Source of the DNA: Nostoc sp. KVJ3
GTDB lineage: Bacteria > Cyanobacteriota > Cyanobacteriia > Cyanobacteriales > Nostocaceae
DNA length: 64,000 nucleotides
Assembly (NCBI RefSeq): GCF_026127265.1
Contig: NZ_WWFG01000001.1
Coordinates: forward strand, 124,001 to 188,000
Reading direction: 5' to 3'
In this document: positions 1 to 8,544 of the stretch, piece by piece
Layout: every line of letters begins with the position of its first letter
Numbering within the stretch: position 1 is the first letter of the stretch
The notes under the pieces: generated by a model
What the model was told of the DNA's origin: nothing
The model's database searches: none
The model's input: only the letters and a program-made list of their open reading frames with translations
Translations under genes and position numbers: made by a program

Positions 1-578
1 CGAATTCCCGAATTCAGTGTTTTTGCTGATAAAACTATATATAAATTTTCGGCATCGGAAGGCAGGGCTGCAACAATACACATCGCCCTTTCAATACCAA
101 CTTTCAAAAGCGTATCATCTAGGGTAGCGTCACCTTGGAATGCTGTATAACCTTCCATCTGTGCCCTTTGCACAGATTCCATATCAGCATCAATCACTAC
201 AAAAGGTACGCCTTCTGCCTGAAATTCCTTGGCAATTTGACGACCAGTTCGACTAAATCCACAGATGATGTAATGTTCTGACAGGGATTCCATTAACCGC
301 CTCTGTTGTTGTAGCCGAATTCCTTCTTGAAAGTAGCCTTGAATAATCGCTTCTGTAAATCTGTTGACAATGTAACCAATATTGACTACACCCAACAAAA
401 TCAGGGCAATTGTAAACAATCGTCCTCGGCTACCCAGTGGGTGCGTCTCTCCGTATCCCACAGTCGCTAAAGTGATGACTGTCATGTAAGCCGCATCTTC
501 CCATGACCAGCCTTCCACTAACGAGTACCACAAAGTGCCAATGAAGAAAACACCGCCAAGAGCGATCGCCCCGGCCAT
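1..578 (-). CDS. Potassium channel-like protein with TrkA-N domain (3' part beyond window)
   Basis: The reading frame runs off the left edge, so only the N-terminal ~192 residues are here. It starts at the ATG complementing 576-578; an in-frame TAG lies about 20 codons upstream with no ATG, GTG or TTG between. A hydrophobic pore segment is followed by the selectivity filter TVGYGE at about residues 39-44, then a linker and a Rossmann-type motif ICGFSRTGR at about residue 102, typical of RCK/TrkA-N nucleotide-binding domains. The family consists of inner-membrane ligand-gated K+ channels. The exact ion and ligand cannot be read from the sequence. The frame has no lesion within the window. Confidence 0.85.
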   Translation of the reverse strand, partial: MAGAIALGGVFFIGTLWYSLVEGWSWEDAAYMTVITLATVGYGETHPLGSRGRLFTIALILLGVVNIGYIVNRFTEAIIQGYFQEGIRLQQQRRLMESLSEHYIICGFSRTGRQIAKEFQAEGVPFVVIDADMESVQRAQMEGYTAFQGDATLDDTLLKVGIERAMCIVAALPSDAENLYIVLSAKTLNSGI

Positions 579-714
579 TAACTCCTTTTGGATACGTTGA
601 TATTTTTGCTCAAGTGTTGAGAATGAAGTAACAATAGTACTTTTAACCTACTTTTCTAGTTTTCTGCTAACTTTTTAGTATATTTAAACTCAGTTTGACT
701 TTGAGGATTAACTG

Positions 715-1338
715 ATGACTCAAGCCCTACAAAGAAAACTAGTTACGTTTGAAGAATTTATCACTAAATACCCTGACAACTCAAATAAACGCTACGAATT
801 ACACGATGGAGTAGTAATTGAGATGCCACCACCGACAGGCGACCATGAGGAGATTATTTTATTTTTAATCGAGAGATTTATTTTAGAATATACCCGACTG
901 AAGCTATCTTATGGCTGTCCCAAAACAGCATTCGTAAAACCATCTGAAAGTGAATCTGCTTATTTACCAGATGTGTTGTTCTTAAACCGCTCCAACCTAG
1001 TAAATGAACCTCTGTGGAAAAAAGAATCCATTCTTACTCAAGCAGAGTCAATTCCTTTGGTAGTTGAGGTCTTAAGTACAAACTGGAGAGATGATTATTT
1101 TACAAAATTGGGTCGTTATGAAGGAGTCGGCATCTCTGAATATTGGATTGTAGACTACGCAGCACTGGGAGGCAAGCGATTTATTGGCAACCCCAAACAG
1201 CCGACAATATCGATTTATTCACTAGTTGAGGGTGAATACCAACTCGACCTGTTTCGTGGAAGCCAACCCATCCAATCACCCACTTTCCCAGAATTGGATT
1301 TAACCGCAGAGCAGATTTTTAATGCTGGTAATATCTGA
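715..1338 (+). CDS. Uma2-family (DUF820) putative endonuclease
   Basis: A 207-residue protein of the Uma2/DUF820 family, a PD-(D/E)XK nuclease fold greatly expanded in cyanobacteria. Visible core elements are PDVLFL near residue 85, VVEVLS followed about 15 residues later by a KLGRYE segment, then EYWIVD. No cellular role has been settled for this family. The TGA stop lies inside a 9-bp direct repeat that flanks the MITE-like element immediately downstream, so that element inserted exactly at the 3' end of this gene without changing the protein. Two further Uma2 genes occur in the window, at 11095-11853 and 47847-48434. Confidence 0.85.
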   Translation: MTQALQRKLVTFEEFITKYPDNSNKRYELHDGVVIEMPPPTGDHEEIILFLIERFILEYTRLKLSYGCPKTAFVKPSESESAYLPDVLFLNRSNLVNEPLWKKESILTQAESIPLVVEVLSTNWRDDYFTKLGRYEGVGISEYWIVDYAALGGKRFIGNPKQPTISIYSLVEGEYQLDLFRGSQPIQSPTFPELDLTAEQIFNAGNI

Positions 1339-1339
1339 A

Positions 1340-1653
1340 GCAATACTGCGTAGGTTTTGAGTCGATCCCCCCAACCCCCCTTAAAAAGGCTACGGTGTAC
1401 ACACAAGTCTTTGAGAGTGACCTCATAGGCTTTTGATCCCCCCAACCCCCCTTAAAAAAGGGGGCAAAAGTCTCTTAAAGTCCCCCAATTTATCGGGGGA
1501 TTTAGGGGGATCTCCAACGATTTTGGGTTTCTACAGAGATGTGTGTACACCGTAGCCTTAAAAAGGGGGGCTAAAAATGCCTTATTTTCCCCCTTTTTAA
1601 GGGGGACTAAGGGGGATCTGCAATGACTATCCACCAAAACCTACGCAGTATTG
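1340..1653. mobile_element. MITE-like element with 19-bp terminal inverted repeats
   Basis: Perfect 19-bp inverted repeats caatactgcgtaggttttg at 1341-1359 and its complement at 1635-1653 bound a roughly 310-bp non-coding segment. The 9-bp direct repeat ATATCTGAA flanks it at 1331-1339 and 1654-1662, as expected of a target-site duplication. The interior is C/G-run-rich (CCCCCCAACCCCCC, AAAAAGGGGG). A second element sits inside it (1388-1557). No transposase is encoded, so it would depend on a transposase supplied in trans. A similar end (AATACTGCGTAAG) occurs alone near 23774. Confidence 0.8.
1388..1557. mobile_element. Second MITE-like element nested inside the first
   Basis: The inverted repeat GGCTACGGTGTACACACA (from 1388) pairs with TGTGTGTACACCGTAGCC (ending 1557). 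The heptamer TTAAAAA is present on both sides (1381-1387 and 1558-1564), consistent with a target duplication; removing the element restores a continuous CCCTTAAAAAGGG palindrome of the host element. It is too small to code for a protein. A 20-bp copy of its left end recurs near 63081-63100, so it is a dispersed family in this genome. Confidence 0.75.
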
Positions 1654-1903
1654 ATATCTGAACGGCATTTTTTGAACCGATAAAAATTCCTGGAATCATT
1701 ATCCAGAAGGGGTTATGTTAATTTAATTAAATACGTTGTTCATTCCCCACCTGATTCTGTAGCACAAAATCAAGTGGGGAATTTGGGATATAAACGTTAA
1801 CTTAAAAAGAAGTACGAATTGTGCTAAATAAAAAGTAATTTTTAGGGATTTCTAGGAAACTAGTAAATAACTATATAATGAAAAACTTTCAGGAGGAGCG
1901 GTA

Positions 1904-3169
1904 GTGAGCCTACAAACTCTCGTTGACCAAGCCACCATCCCCCCAGATTCAGCTTTTGATACAGATAGCTTTAATGAAGCTGTCATGTCTACCTACGGTC
2001 GGTTTCCCTTAGCATTAGAACGGGGTGCTGGATGCCGGGTTTGGGATACACAGGGGCGCGAATATCTGGATTTTGTCGCGGGAATTGCGACTTGTACTTT
2101 AGGACACGCTCACCCAGTTATGGTAGAAGCGGTAACACGCCAAATCCAGAAGCTGCACCATGTCTCTAATTTATACTACATTCCTGAACAAGGAGAATTA
2201 GCAAAATGGCTCGTTGAACATTCTTGTGCCGATCGCGTATTTTTCTGCAACTCTGGAGCAGAGGCTAACGAAGCCGCAATTAAACTGGCGCGGAAATATG
2301 CCCACACAGTATTAGACATTGAAAAACCAATTATTTTAACCGCCAATGCCAGTTTCCACGGGCGGACTTTGGCCACCGTTACCGCTACGGGACAACCAAA
2401 ATATCAAAAATATTTTGATCCTTTGGTTCCTGGGTTCCACTACGTAAATTACAACGACATTAACGCTCTGGAAGTGGCGATTAGTGAGTTGGATGAAGGA
2501 GATTATCGAGTAGCGGCGATTCTAATTGAGCCATTGCAAGGAGAAGGCGGTGTCCGTCCAGGCGATGTTGCCTATTTCAAAAAGCTTCGGCAGATTTGCG
2601 ACGAAACTGGCGTTTTGTTGATTTTTGACGAAGTGCAAGTTGGTATGGGGCGCAGTGGCAAATTATGGGCTTACGAACATCTTGGCGTTGAACCGGATAT
2701 CTTCACCAGTGCCAAAGGCTTAGGTGGCGGTATCCCCATCGGTGCAATGATGAGCAAGAAATTCTGCGATGTTTTTCAACCAGGGGAACACGCCAGCACC
2801 TTTGGCGGCAATCCTTTTGTGTGTGGTGTAGCACTCAGTGTTTGCCAGACATTGGAACGGGAAAATATTTTGCAGAATGTGCAAGATAGGGGCGAACAGT
2901 TACGAACTGGATTGAAAGCGATCGCAGCAAAATATCCTCAGCACATTGGCGAAGTTCGCGGTTGGGGTTTAATTAACGGTTTGGAGTTACGAGCCAACAT
3001 TCAACTAACCGCAGTAGATATCGTCAATGCTGCCATCAAAGAGGGTGTATTACTCGTACCCGCTGGGCCAAAAGTAGTCCGATTTGTACCACCGCTAATT
3101 GTCACAGAGGCGGAAGTAAATACTGCTTTGGCAGCTGTAGAAAAGGCGATCGCAACTCTCACCAAATAG
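1904..3169 (+). CDS. argD: Acetylornithine aminotransferase
   Basis: A 421-residue class III PLP-dependent aminotransferase of arginine biosynthesis (N-acetylglutamate semialdehyde plus glutamate to N-acetylornithine plus 2-oxoglutarate). Visible motifs: NSGAEANEAAIKLAR (PLP phosphate-binding region), LIFDEVQVGMGR (the Asp that contacts the pyridine nitrogen), and the PLP-binding Lys271 in TSAKGLGGG. The start is GTG at 1904, preceded at a normal distance by a strong AGGAGG ribosome-binding site. Length and motifs fit ArgD well; succinylornithine or GABA aminotransferase is less likely in a cyanobacterium. The gene is monocistronic and ends at a hairpin shared with the convergent gene. Confidence 0.95.
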   Translation: MSLQTLVDQATIPPDSAFDTDSFNEAVMSTYGRFPLALERGAGCRVWDTQGREYLDFVAGIATCTLGHAHPVMVEAVTRQIQKLHHVSNLYYIPEQGELAKWLVEHSCADRVFFCNSGAEANEAAIKLARKYAHTVLDIEKPIILTANASFHGRTLATVTATGQPKYQKYFDPLVPGFHYVNYNDINALEVAISELDEGDYRVAAILIEPLQGEGGVRPGDVAYFKKLRQICDETGVLLIFDEVQVGMGRSGKLWAYEHLGVEPDIFTSAKGLGGGIPIGAMMSKKFCDVFQPGEHASTFGGNPFVCGVALSVCQTLERENILQNVQDRGEQLRTGLKAIAAKYPQHIGEVRGWGLINGLELRANIQLTAVDIVNAAIKEGVLLVPAGPKVVRFVPPLIVTEAEVNTALAAVEKAIATLTK

Positions 3170-3224
3170 AATGTAGAGACGCGTTAGCGTAGCGGCACGA
3201 AGTGCAATTTCGCGTCTCTACATT
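3170..3224. repeat. Palindromic repeat between convergent genes, possible bidirectional terminator
   Basis: The 14-bp arms AATGTAGAGACGCG (3170-3183) and CGCGTCTCTACATT (3211-3224) form a perfect stem around a 27-nt loop that contains the Nostoc-type motif TTAGCGTAGCGGC. It lies just after argD and before the convergent DUF4129 gene, so a shared terminator role is plausible. Similar GTAGAGACGCG sequences recur, for example near 27578 and 5895. Confidence 0.6.
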
Positions 3225-3261
3225 TGTTTGTGTACAAAGGTTGCAACACAACGTCTCTTTT

Positions 3262-3870
3262 TCATTCGGGAGAAATTTCCCGATAAGCTTGCCGACACTG
3301 TTCATAATTGTCTGGCAAAATCTCGGTATTACCAAAACATAATTGCTCGTGAGTGGTAATTAAAGTTTCATAAGGCTGTATGGGAGTCACCAACGATCGC
3401 AGTAATTGCAAATATTCTCCATCTGTACGGCTGAGTTTGTGCGGTGCGATCGCCTTTTGATGCAACTGCTGCAACATCGCTAAATAAATACAACGGCAAG
3501 CCTCACGATAGTTACCTTGACGATAAAATTCTTGCGATCGCTCCAACAAAAGCGCTATAGATGACTCACTAGAGCTAGTTTTGACGCGAAAATCAGTGAG
3601 ATTACTAGCTCTATTTAGCCAAGAATATACATAAGGACTGAATTCTCGCCATAATCGCCAACCTATCCAAACTATAAATAAGCCCACTACCAGCCAAAAC
3701 AGGAATTTCAACAATTCACCGAACCAAGGACTAATCGACCATCCAGTAGGTAATTCTGGCAAAGCTCGTTCAAAGCGGTAAAACTGGTATTCCCACCATT
3801 CTCCTGCTTGTTGTTGGAATTGAGATAACTGCCAACTCCAGCTAGTTTTTTCAAAAGTATCTGTAGGCAT
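3262..3870 (-). CDS. DUF4129 domain-containing membrane protein
   Basis: A 202-residue protein with one clear transmembrane helix at about residues 53-72 and a soluble C-terminal part. In the C-terminal part, the block running ERSQEFYRQGNYREACRCIYLAML to the end, with a TDGEYLQLL motif, is characteristic of the DUF4129 family. Members are often encoded near transglutaminase-like or MoxR-type genes, but no such partner is visible here, and the function is unknown. It is convergent with argD. Its upstream side is occupied by a G-rich repeat, so the promoter position is uncertain. Confidence 0.75.
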   Translation of the reverse strand: MPTDTFEKTSWSWQLSQFQQQAGEWWEYQFYRFERALPELPTGWSISPWFGELLKFLFWLVVGLFIVWIGWRLWREFSPYVYSWLNRASNLTDFRVKTSSSESSIALLLERSQEFYRQGNYREACRCIYLAMLQQLHQKAIAPHKLSRTDGEYLQLLRSLVTPIQPYETLITTHEQLCFGNTEILPDNYEQCRQAYREISPE

Positions 3871-3975
3871 AGAGGGGTAGGGGGTAGGGGGCAGGGGGCA
3901 GGGGGCAGGGGGCAGGGGGCAGGGGGCAGGGGGCAGAAGGCAGGGGGCAGGGAGCAGGGAGCAGGGAGCAGGGGA
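3871..3975. repeat. G-rich heptameric tandem repeat (GGGGGCA)n
   Basis: About ten tandem copies of the 7-mer GGGGGCA, degenerating on the right into GGGAGCA units. Similar blocks occur at 9541-9600, 40590-40620 and 55472-55490. These are the short tandemly repeated repetitive sequences typical of Nostocales intergenic DNA. Confidence 0.9.
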
Positions 3976-4008
3976 GAAGAAAATTAACCAATGCCCAATG
4001 CCTAATGT

Positions 4009-4497
4009 CTAATGCTTAATGCTTAATGACTCTTTTTTTATCATGAGCGAGCCGATAACAACAAGTAGCGCACCCAATGCAAGAAATCCTAAATCCCAAG
4101 CTAACTGATTTGGGCCTGGTTTTACATGATGAACACCGAGAATTTGGTGGTCAATTAAACCTTCAACCAAGTCAAACAACCCAGTACCAATTAGTATTGA
4201 CCCAATAAAGGTCTGTGATGACCAAGGGACATCATCACGCGCCCCAGCACGCCATAGCAACACAAGTCCTACCACCGTGAATACCCAATTTAAGGTATGA
4301 AATAATCCATCCCATACCATATTCAAATCTATATTCGCCGTGTTTGTCAGAGGTCGAATGTTACTGAGCATATGATGCCACTGGAGGATCTGATGCAGTA
4401 AAATTCCATCAATAAAGCCTCCAAGACCTACACCTAGAAAAATTCCCGCAGTAATTAGCGGTGTGCGGCGGTTGAGCGTTTCACTTTTTGCCTCCAT
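4009..4497 (-). CDS. DUF2243 family four-helix membrane protein
   Basis: About 162 residues with four hydrophobic segments and conserved histidine-rich stretches (LLHQILQWHHML, LFHTLNW, LIDHQILGVHHV) that define the DUF2243 family. The function is unknown; the paired His motifs in helices suggest metal or heme binding, but that is only inference. I chose the ATG at 4497 because GAGGT lies 7 nt upstream; an in-frame ATG four codons earlier (4509) is possible. It reads away from the repeat at 3871 and appears monocistronic. Confidence 0.75.
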   Translation of the reverse strand: MEAKSETLNRRTPLITAGIFLGVGLGGFIDGILLHQILQWHHMLSNIRPLTNTANIDLNMVWDGLFHTLNWVFTVVGLVLLWRAGARDDVPWSSQTFIGSILIGTGLFDLVEGLIDHQILGVHHVKPGPNQLAWDLGFLALGALLVVIGSLMIKKESLSIKH

Positions 4498-4594
4498 TGT
4501 CAACCTCATAGATAGGCTTTTTTACCAAATTACAACTCTTTGAGGAGAAATATCTTCTATCTGGAGGCACGTACAATTATTCAACTTAAATTAA

Positions 4595-4987
4595 TCAATC
4601 TTCAAATTTGATTTGCATACCCGCTTTTACTGGATCGAAATCTGGGGGAAAATGAGTACTGCGATCGTAGTCTGCTTTTTCTAGGTTCGCTCCTTTTAGA
4701 TCGGCTTGGCGGAGATTCGCTGACATCAATAATGCTCCCCTAAGATCGGCATCACTCAGATTAGCTTGACTCAAATCGGCAAAACTCAGGTCAGTTCCTC
4801 TCAAATTAGCGCTACTCAGATTAGCTTCACTCAAGTCAGCATAACTCAGGTCAGTTCCTCTCAAAGTAATGCCCTGCAAATCAGCATTACCTAGTTCTGC
4901 TCTACTAAAGTCTCGTTTTCCTGCTGCATAACTCTCTACAAGAGTAGCGGCACTATTTATGGGCTGTTGAGAATTAACTTCAGGCAT
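4595..4987 (-). CDS. Pentapeptide-repeat protein
   Basis: A 130-residue protein. From about residue 33 to 108 it consists of A(D/N)LXX pentapeptides (ADLQG, TDLSY, ADLSE, ANLSS, ADLRG), predicted to fold as a right-handed quadrilateral beta-helix. Short N- and C-terminal tails are not repetitive, and there is no signal peptide or transmembrane segment. Two nearly identical units (LRGTDLS.ADLS.ANLS) show recent internal duplication. Pentapeptide proteins are very common in cyanobacteria and mostly without known function. Confidence 0.85.
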   Translation of the reverse strand: MPEVNSQQPINSAATLVESYAAGKRDFSRAELGNADLQGITLRGTDLSYADLSEANLSSANLRGTDLSFADLSQANLSDADLRGALLMSANLRQADLKGANLEKADYDRSTHFPPDFDPVKAGMQIKFED

Positions 4988-5158
4988 ATAACAGCCTCAC
5001 AGGTTGTCTGGTTATTACTATTACTAAGGATTACATCACAAAAAAGGTCTAACTAGACAATTGAGTTAGCAAAGTTTTGAAAACTTTTATGCTTGAGGCG
5101 TAGTTCAATTAATTTTAATTAAGAATACAAGGATGAAAAACCTCACCCTTGAGCTTTT

Positions 5159-5596
5159 CTAAATGTAATACATTAGTTCTTTCTGCTTTCGCATTGCTCT
5201 TCGCTCACAAAGGTCTTGGAGTGTATATTTTTCCAAAACTGAGTTTGCGGCCTGACGTGCTTCCTGCCATACTTCCTGAATTAGCTCACCTTCAACCGTG
5301 TGCGGAGTCGGCTCACAATTCGAGACAACAATATCTGACCCTTCCATACAGCTAAAAGCATCAAACACTGTAATCTTTCCTGGGTCTCGTGCCAAAACAT
5401 AGCCACCTTTGGCTCCACGTATACTTTTAATTAAACCTCCACGTCTTAATGTTGCCAGAAGTTGTTCTAAATAGCGGTTCGGGATGTCTTGCAATACCGC
5501 TATCTCTCGAATTTGCAGGGCTTCACCGTTAGGGTAGCAGGTTGCTAACTCTAACAGGGCTAGAAGTGCGTATTCTGATTTGTTAGAGATTACCAC
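5159..5596 (-). CDS. Rrf2-family transcriptional regulator
   Basis: A 145-residue winged-helix regulator with the Rrf2 signature: the N-terminal SNKSEYALLALLELA, the recognition region IPNRYLEQLLATLRRGG, and the wing GAKGGYVLAR. The start is GTG at 5596. Some Rrf2 proteins bind a [2Fe-2S] cluster through three closely spaced cysteines; here the cysteines are scattered (in SCMEG, NCEPT, DLCER), so cluster binding is uncertain. Cyanobacterial homologues have been linked to redox-dependent or photosystem gene control. No target can be named from this sequence. Confidence 0.85.
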   Translation of the reverse strand: MVISNKSEYALLALLELATCYPNGEALQIREIAVLQDIPNRYLEQLLATLRRGGLIKSIRGAKGGYVLARDPGKITVFDAFSCMEGSDIVVSNCEPTPHTVEGELIQEVWQEARQAANSVLEKYTLQDLCERRAMRKQKELMYYI

Positions 5597-5942
5597 AGGC
5601 GTAATATTTTAAACTCACACTTAAATATACAAAGTCTTCAAGTTTGTTTCCCTAAACTAGTCTTGAGAAAAACTTTACAATCAACTCATCGTTGACCGGT
5701 TAACTCTACTTTAAAGACCTTCGAGTATAAAAGCAATTATATTTTATTTTCTATTCAATAAATAAAAGTGATTGATTATCGGATACTCTTCCAAGTGAAA
5801 GAACTTGCCGTTGACGCAGCCTCTCGTAGAGAAGTGTCGAAGTAGTGCTTACCATGAAGTCTAAAATCCAAAATCCTTTGACCTGTAGAAACGCAAAAGT
5901 TCGCGTCTCTACTTCAGATAGATAACTGTTCACTGATTTTGG
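5597..5942. other. Intergenic region without a recognised gene
   Basis: AT-rich DNA between two minus-strand genes. It contains a stretch of the dispersed Nostoc repeat (GACGCAGCCTCTCGTAGAGA, 5815-5834) and a GTAGAAACGC / GCGTCTCTAC imperfect inverted pair near 5885-5911. A 60-codon minus-strand frame here looks random. No other structure was seen. Confidence 0.6.
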
Positions 5943-7493
5943 TCAAGATAACTTTGTTATAAATCCCAACAATTTTTTAGTATTTGATGTCAGGAGTGTG
6001 CGGCGATAAGCATCAGCTGCTTTCTTAATAGCTTCGCCTTGAGTGGGATAAGGATGAATTACGCTACTTAACTTACTCAAGCCGATTTTATTCACCATTG
6101 CCGTAGTCACAACTGATATCATCTCACCCGCGTGACTGGCGACAATAGTTGCACCGATAATTTCATCAGACCCTTTTTTGTGATGGATTTTGAGAAATCC
6201 TGATTCTTCATCATCTGCGATCGCTCGGTCTACACTACTAAAAGGTATCTCGATCGTTGTTACTTCAATACCCAATTTCTGCGCCTCGTGTTCATATAAT
6301 CCTACGTGGGCAATTTCGGGGTCAGTATAAGTTACCCAAGGCATCACCAAACTACTGAGTTTCGAGCGTCCTATGCCAAAGGGAGAAAACAGCGTATTTT
6401 TAATCACAATCCGCGCCGCAGCATCAGCAGCATGGGTAAATTTCCAGTTCATGCAGATATCACCAGCTGCATAAATTTTCGGATTGGTTGTCTGGAGATA
6501 ATCATTTACCTTCACACCTTTGTGCTTGTCGTATTCTACCCCCACTGATTCTAAATTCAAACCTTCCACATTTGGCGATCGCCCCGCACCCACTAAAATT
6601 TCATCTACTGTCACCGAATCTCGATGACTATTAGAAGAAAAGTAAAGCCGTTTCCCCTCGGTAACAGTTACCACTTCTTCCAACTTGGAATTCAGCACCA
6701 CGCGAATTCCTTCCCTAATCAAAACCTTTTGGAGAATTTCAGCCGCGTCAGCGTCTTCTTTATTTAGAAGATGAGAACCGCTATGAAAAAGCACCACCTC
6801 AGAACCCAAGCGCCGAAAAGCTTGCGCCAATTCGCAACCAATGGGGCCGCCACCAATCACCGCTAACCGTTCCGGTCGTTGAATCAGCGAAAAAACCGTC
6901 TCATTAGTTAAATAACCCGCCTTTTCAATTCCCAGAATCGCCAGATGTGCGGCTCTTGCGCCAGTAGCAATTACAGCTTTTTTAAACCGGAGGGTTTTGT
7001 CGCCAACTTCCACGGTATTTTTACTTGCAAATCGACCGCTACCCAAAAAGACATCGACACCTAACTTTTGAAATCGCTCCGCCGAATCATTATGACTAAT
7101 ATCAGCCCTTATCCGCCGCATCCTTGCCATAACTTTGGGAAAATCAACATCAATATTATGTTGGGGAATATTAACTCCCAATTCTTTAGCATCCCAGATT
7201 TCGCCAACGACGCGGGCAGACCGAATAATAGTTTTAGATGGTACGCAACCAACATTTAAGCAATCTCCACCCATGAGATGCTTTTCAATTAACGCCACTT
7301 TTAAGCCCAAATCTAGACCCGCAGCCCCCGCAGCCACCACTAATCCCGCCGTACCAGCCCCAATTACTACCAAATCGTAAACATCTGCGGGTTGAGGATT
7401 AACCCAGTTTGGCGGATGGACGTAAGACACCAACTTTTGGTTATACTCATCTGTTGGGCGAACTGTGACTCTCTCTAAATCTGAATTGGTCAT
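5943..7493 (-). CDS. MerA-like FAD-dependent pyridine nucleotide-disulfide oxidoreductase
   Basis: A 516-residue class I flavoprotein disulfide reductase. The FAD-binding GAGTAG follows VVI at residue 43; the redox-active pair is C78 and C83 in GGDCLNVGCVPSKT; the NAD(P)H-binding motif is IGGGPIGCELAQAF around residue 213; and the dimer-interface active-site motif HPYPTQGE is near the C-terminus. It resembles the group annotated as mercuric reductase in cyanobacteria. It lacks the N-terminal heavy-metal domain and the C-terminal vicinal cysteine pair of true MerA, and there is no MerR or MerT nearby. Real mercury reduction is therefore unproven; a general thiol or quinone reductase is equally possible. 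Confidence 0.8.
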   Translation of the reverse strand: MTNSDLERVTVRPTDEYNQKLVSYVHPPNWVNPQPADVYDLVVIGAGTAGLVVAAGAAGLDLGLKVALIEKHLMGGDCLNVGCVPSKTIIRSARVVGEIWDAKELGVNIPQHNIDVDFPKVMARMRRIRADISHNDSAERFQKLGVDVFLGSGRFASKNTVEVGDKTLRFKKAVIATGARAAHLAILGIEKAGYLTNETVFSLIQRPERLAVIGGGPIGCELAQAFRRLGSEVVLFHSGSHLLNKEDADAAEILQKVLIREGIRVVLNSKLEEVVTVTEGKRLYFSSNSHRDSVTVDEILVGAGRSPNVEGLNLESVGVEYDKHKGVKVNDYLQTTNPKIYAAGDICMNWKFTHAADAAARIVIKNTLFSPFGIGRSKLSSLVMPWVTYTDPEIAHVGLYEHEAQKLGIEVTTIEIPFSSVDRAIADDEESGFLKIHHKKGSDEIIGATIVASHAGEMISVVTTAMVNKIGLSKLSSVIHPYPTQGEAIKKAADAYRRTLLTSNTKKLLGFITKLS

Positions 7494-7711
7494 TGGCTAA
7501 ACCTCTTTTAAGAATTGAAAATACTAAAGTCAACTACCTTTTAGAGGAATTCAAAATTATGAATCCCGATAAATTGAAGCAGCTCAGTCTTTTATTTTTT
7601 ATGCTTGTTTAATAAGGAATACAGCCTTTGAATTGTTTTGTCCGTTTGGGAATTGACAGATACGATTGAAACTTTCCTGTATAAACGTTTCAGCAATCGA
7701 TAATTTACAGC

Positions 7712-7978
7712 AATTTGGTGGGTGGACAAGATGCCGAAGCGATCGCTCTTATACCAGTTTTTTATGAAGATGCACATAATAAGTCCCCCCTTCACATCAG
7801 GGGGTAAAACGGTATTAGTGCCGAAGGTATCTCATCGGAATGCTTTGCAACTCATGCCAAGTTAGTAGCTAGGTTGAAGATATTTGTATAAACAGGCGAT
7901 TATTTATTATTCAAAGCCGCCCATTCTGTGGGACTAGATCGGGTTGTCAATCAGTTACGTGCAGAATTTCCCAAATGA
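7712..7978 (+). pseudogene. murF: Remnant of murF C-terminus (UDP-MurNAc-tripeptide--D-Ala-D-Ala ligase)
   Basis: In one + frame, 7712-7750 reads NLVGGQDAEAIAL. After about 70 bases of unrelated sequence, 7823-7978 reads SSECFATHAKLVARLK, then an in-frame TAA, then TGDYLLFKAAHSVGLD and RVVNQLRAEFPK to a TGA. These match what I know of the C-terminal domain of cyanobacterial MurF, whose last strands carry a GDxLLFKxxHSVGLDRVV motif. The stop overlaps the ATG of the following GNAT gene (ATGA), so murF and the acetyltransferase were probably translationally coupled in an ancestor. No N-terminal or ATPase part of MurF is present here; a functional murF must lie elsewhere. Confidence 0.65.
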
Positions 7979-8544
7979 ATCTACCACTAGAAACCCCACG
8001 TCTCATACTACGGGACTTTATAGAATCAGATTGGCTAGCAGTTCATCAATACGCTAGCGATCGTGAAGTTGTGCGTTATTTGAATTTTGGCCCTAATAGT
8101 GAAGAAGATACCAGGGATTTTTTGCAAAGAGAGATTTCATTACAACGCGAAGAACCCCGTCAGCATTTTGCCTTGGCGGTGACTTTAAAAGCCCAAAAGG
8201 AATTAATTGGTATCTCTCGTATATCCATTCAGGATGCTGCTAACAAAACAGGCTCTATTGGATACTGCTTTACTAAGCAATTTTGGGGACAGGGATATGC
8301 AACTGAAGCTGTAAAAGCGATTGTATCATTTGGTTTTCAGGAGTTAGATTTACATCGCATCTTTGCAACTTGTCACCCAAAAAACATTGCTTCAACAAGA
8401 GTTATGCAAAAAATCGGAATGCAACAGGAAGGATATTTGCGAGAACACCATTGGATTAAGGGAGAATGGCGAGACTCTTGGCTATATGCCATCCTTGAGC
8501 ATGAATGGAGAAGTCTAGATTTCAGGCGTTGTTGGAAAGACTAG
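7975..8544 (+). CDS. GNAT family N-acetyltransferase (RimJ/RimL-like)
   Basis: A 189-residue acetyltransferase of the RimJ/RimL type (acetyl-CoA dependent N-acylation of a protein alpha-amine or a small substrate). The opening LPLETPRLILRDF is typical of the group. The acetyl-CoA loop is WGQGYATEA at about residues 103-111, and the DLHRIFATCHPKNIASTRVM segment with GMQQEGYLRE is the conserved second half. The start ATG overlaps the stop of the murF remnant. The 3' end overlaps the convergent small membrane gene by 23 bp. The substrate is unknown. Confidence 0.85.
   Translation: MNLPLETPRLILRDFIESDWLAVHQYASDREVVRYLNFGPNSEEDTRDFLQREISLQREEPRQHFALAVTLKAQKELIGISRISIQDAANKTGSIGYCFTKQFWGQGYATEAVKAIVSFGFQELDLHRIFATCHPKNIASTRVMQKIGMQQEGYLREHHWIKGEWRDSWLYAILEHEWRSLDFRRCWKD

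Noticed and set aside
3871..3975. Possible CRISPR-like repeat
   Set aside because: Contiguous 7-bp units without spacers; it is a short tandem repeat. No array with regular unique spacers was found anywhere in the window.
5943..7493. True mercuric reductase with a mer operon
   Set aside because: No heavy-metal-binding N-domain, no C-terminal cysteine pair, and no merR/merT/merP genes nearby.
7592..7795. 67-codon minus-strand frame upstream of the MurF remnant
   Set aside because: It overlaps the murF remnant antisense, has random composition and no motif.
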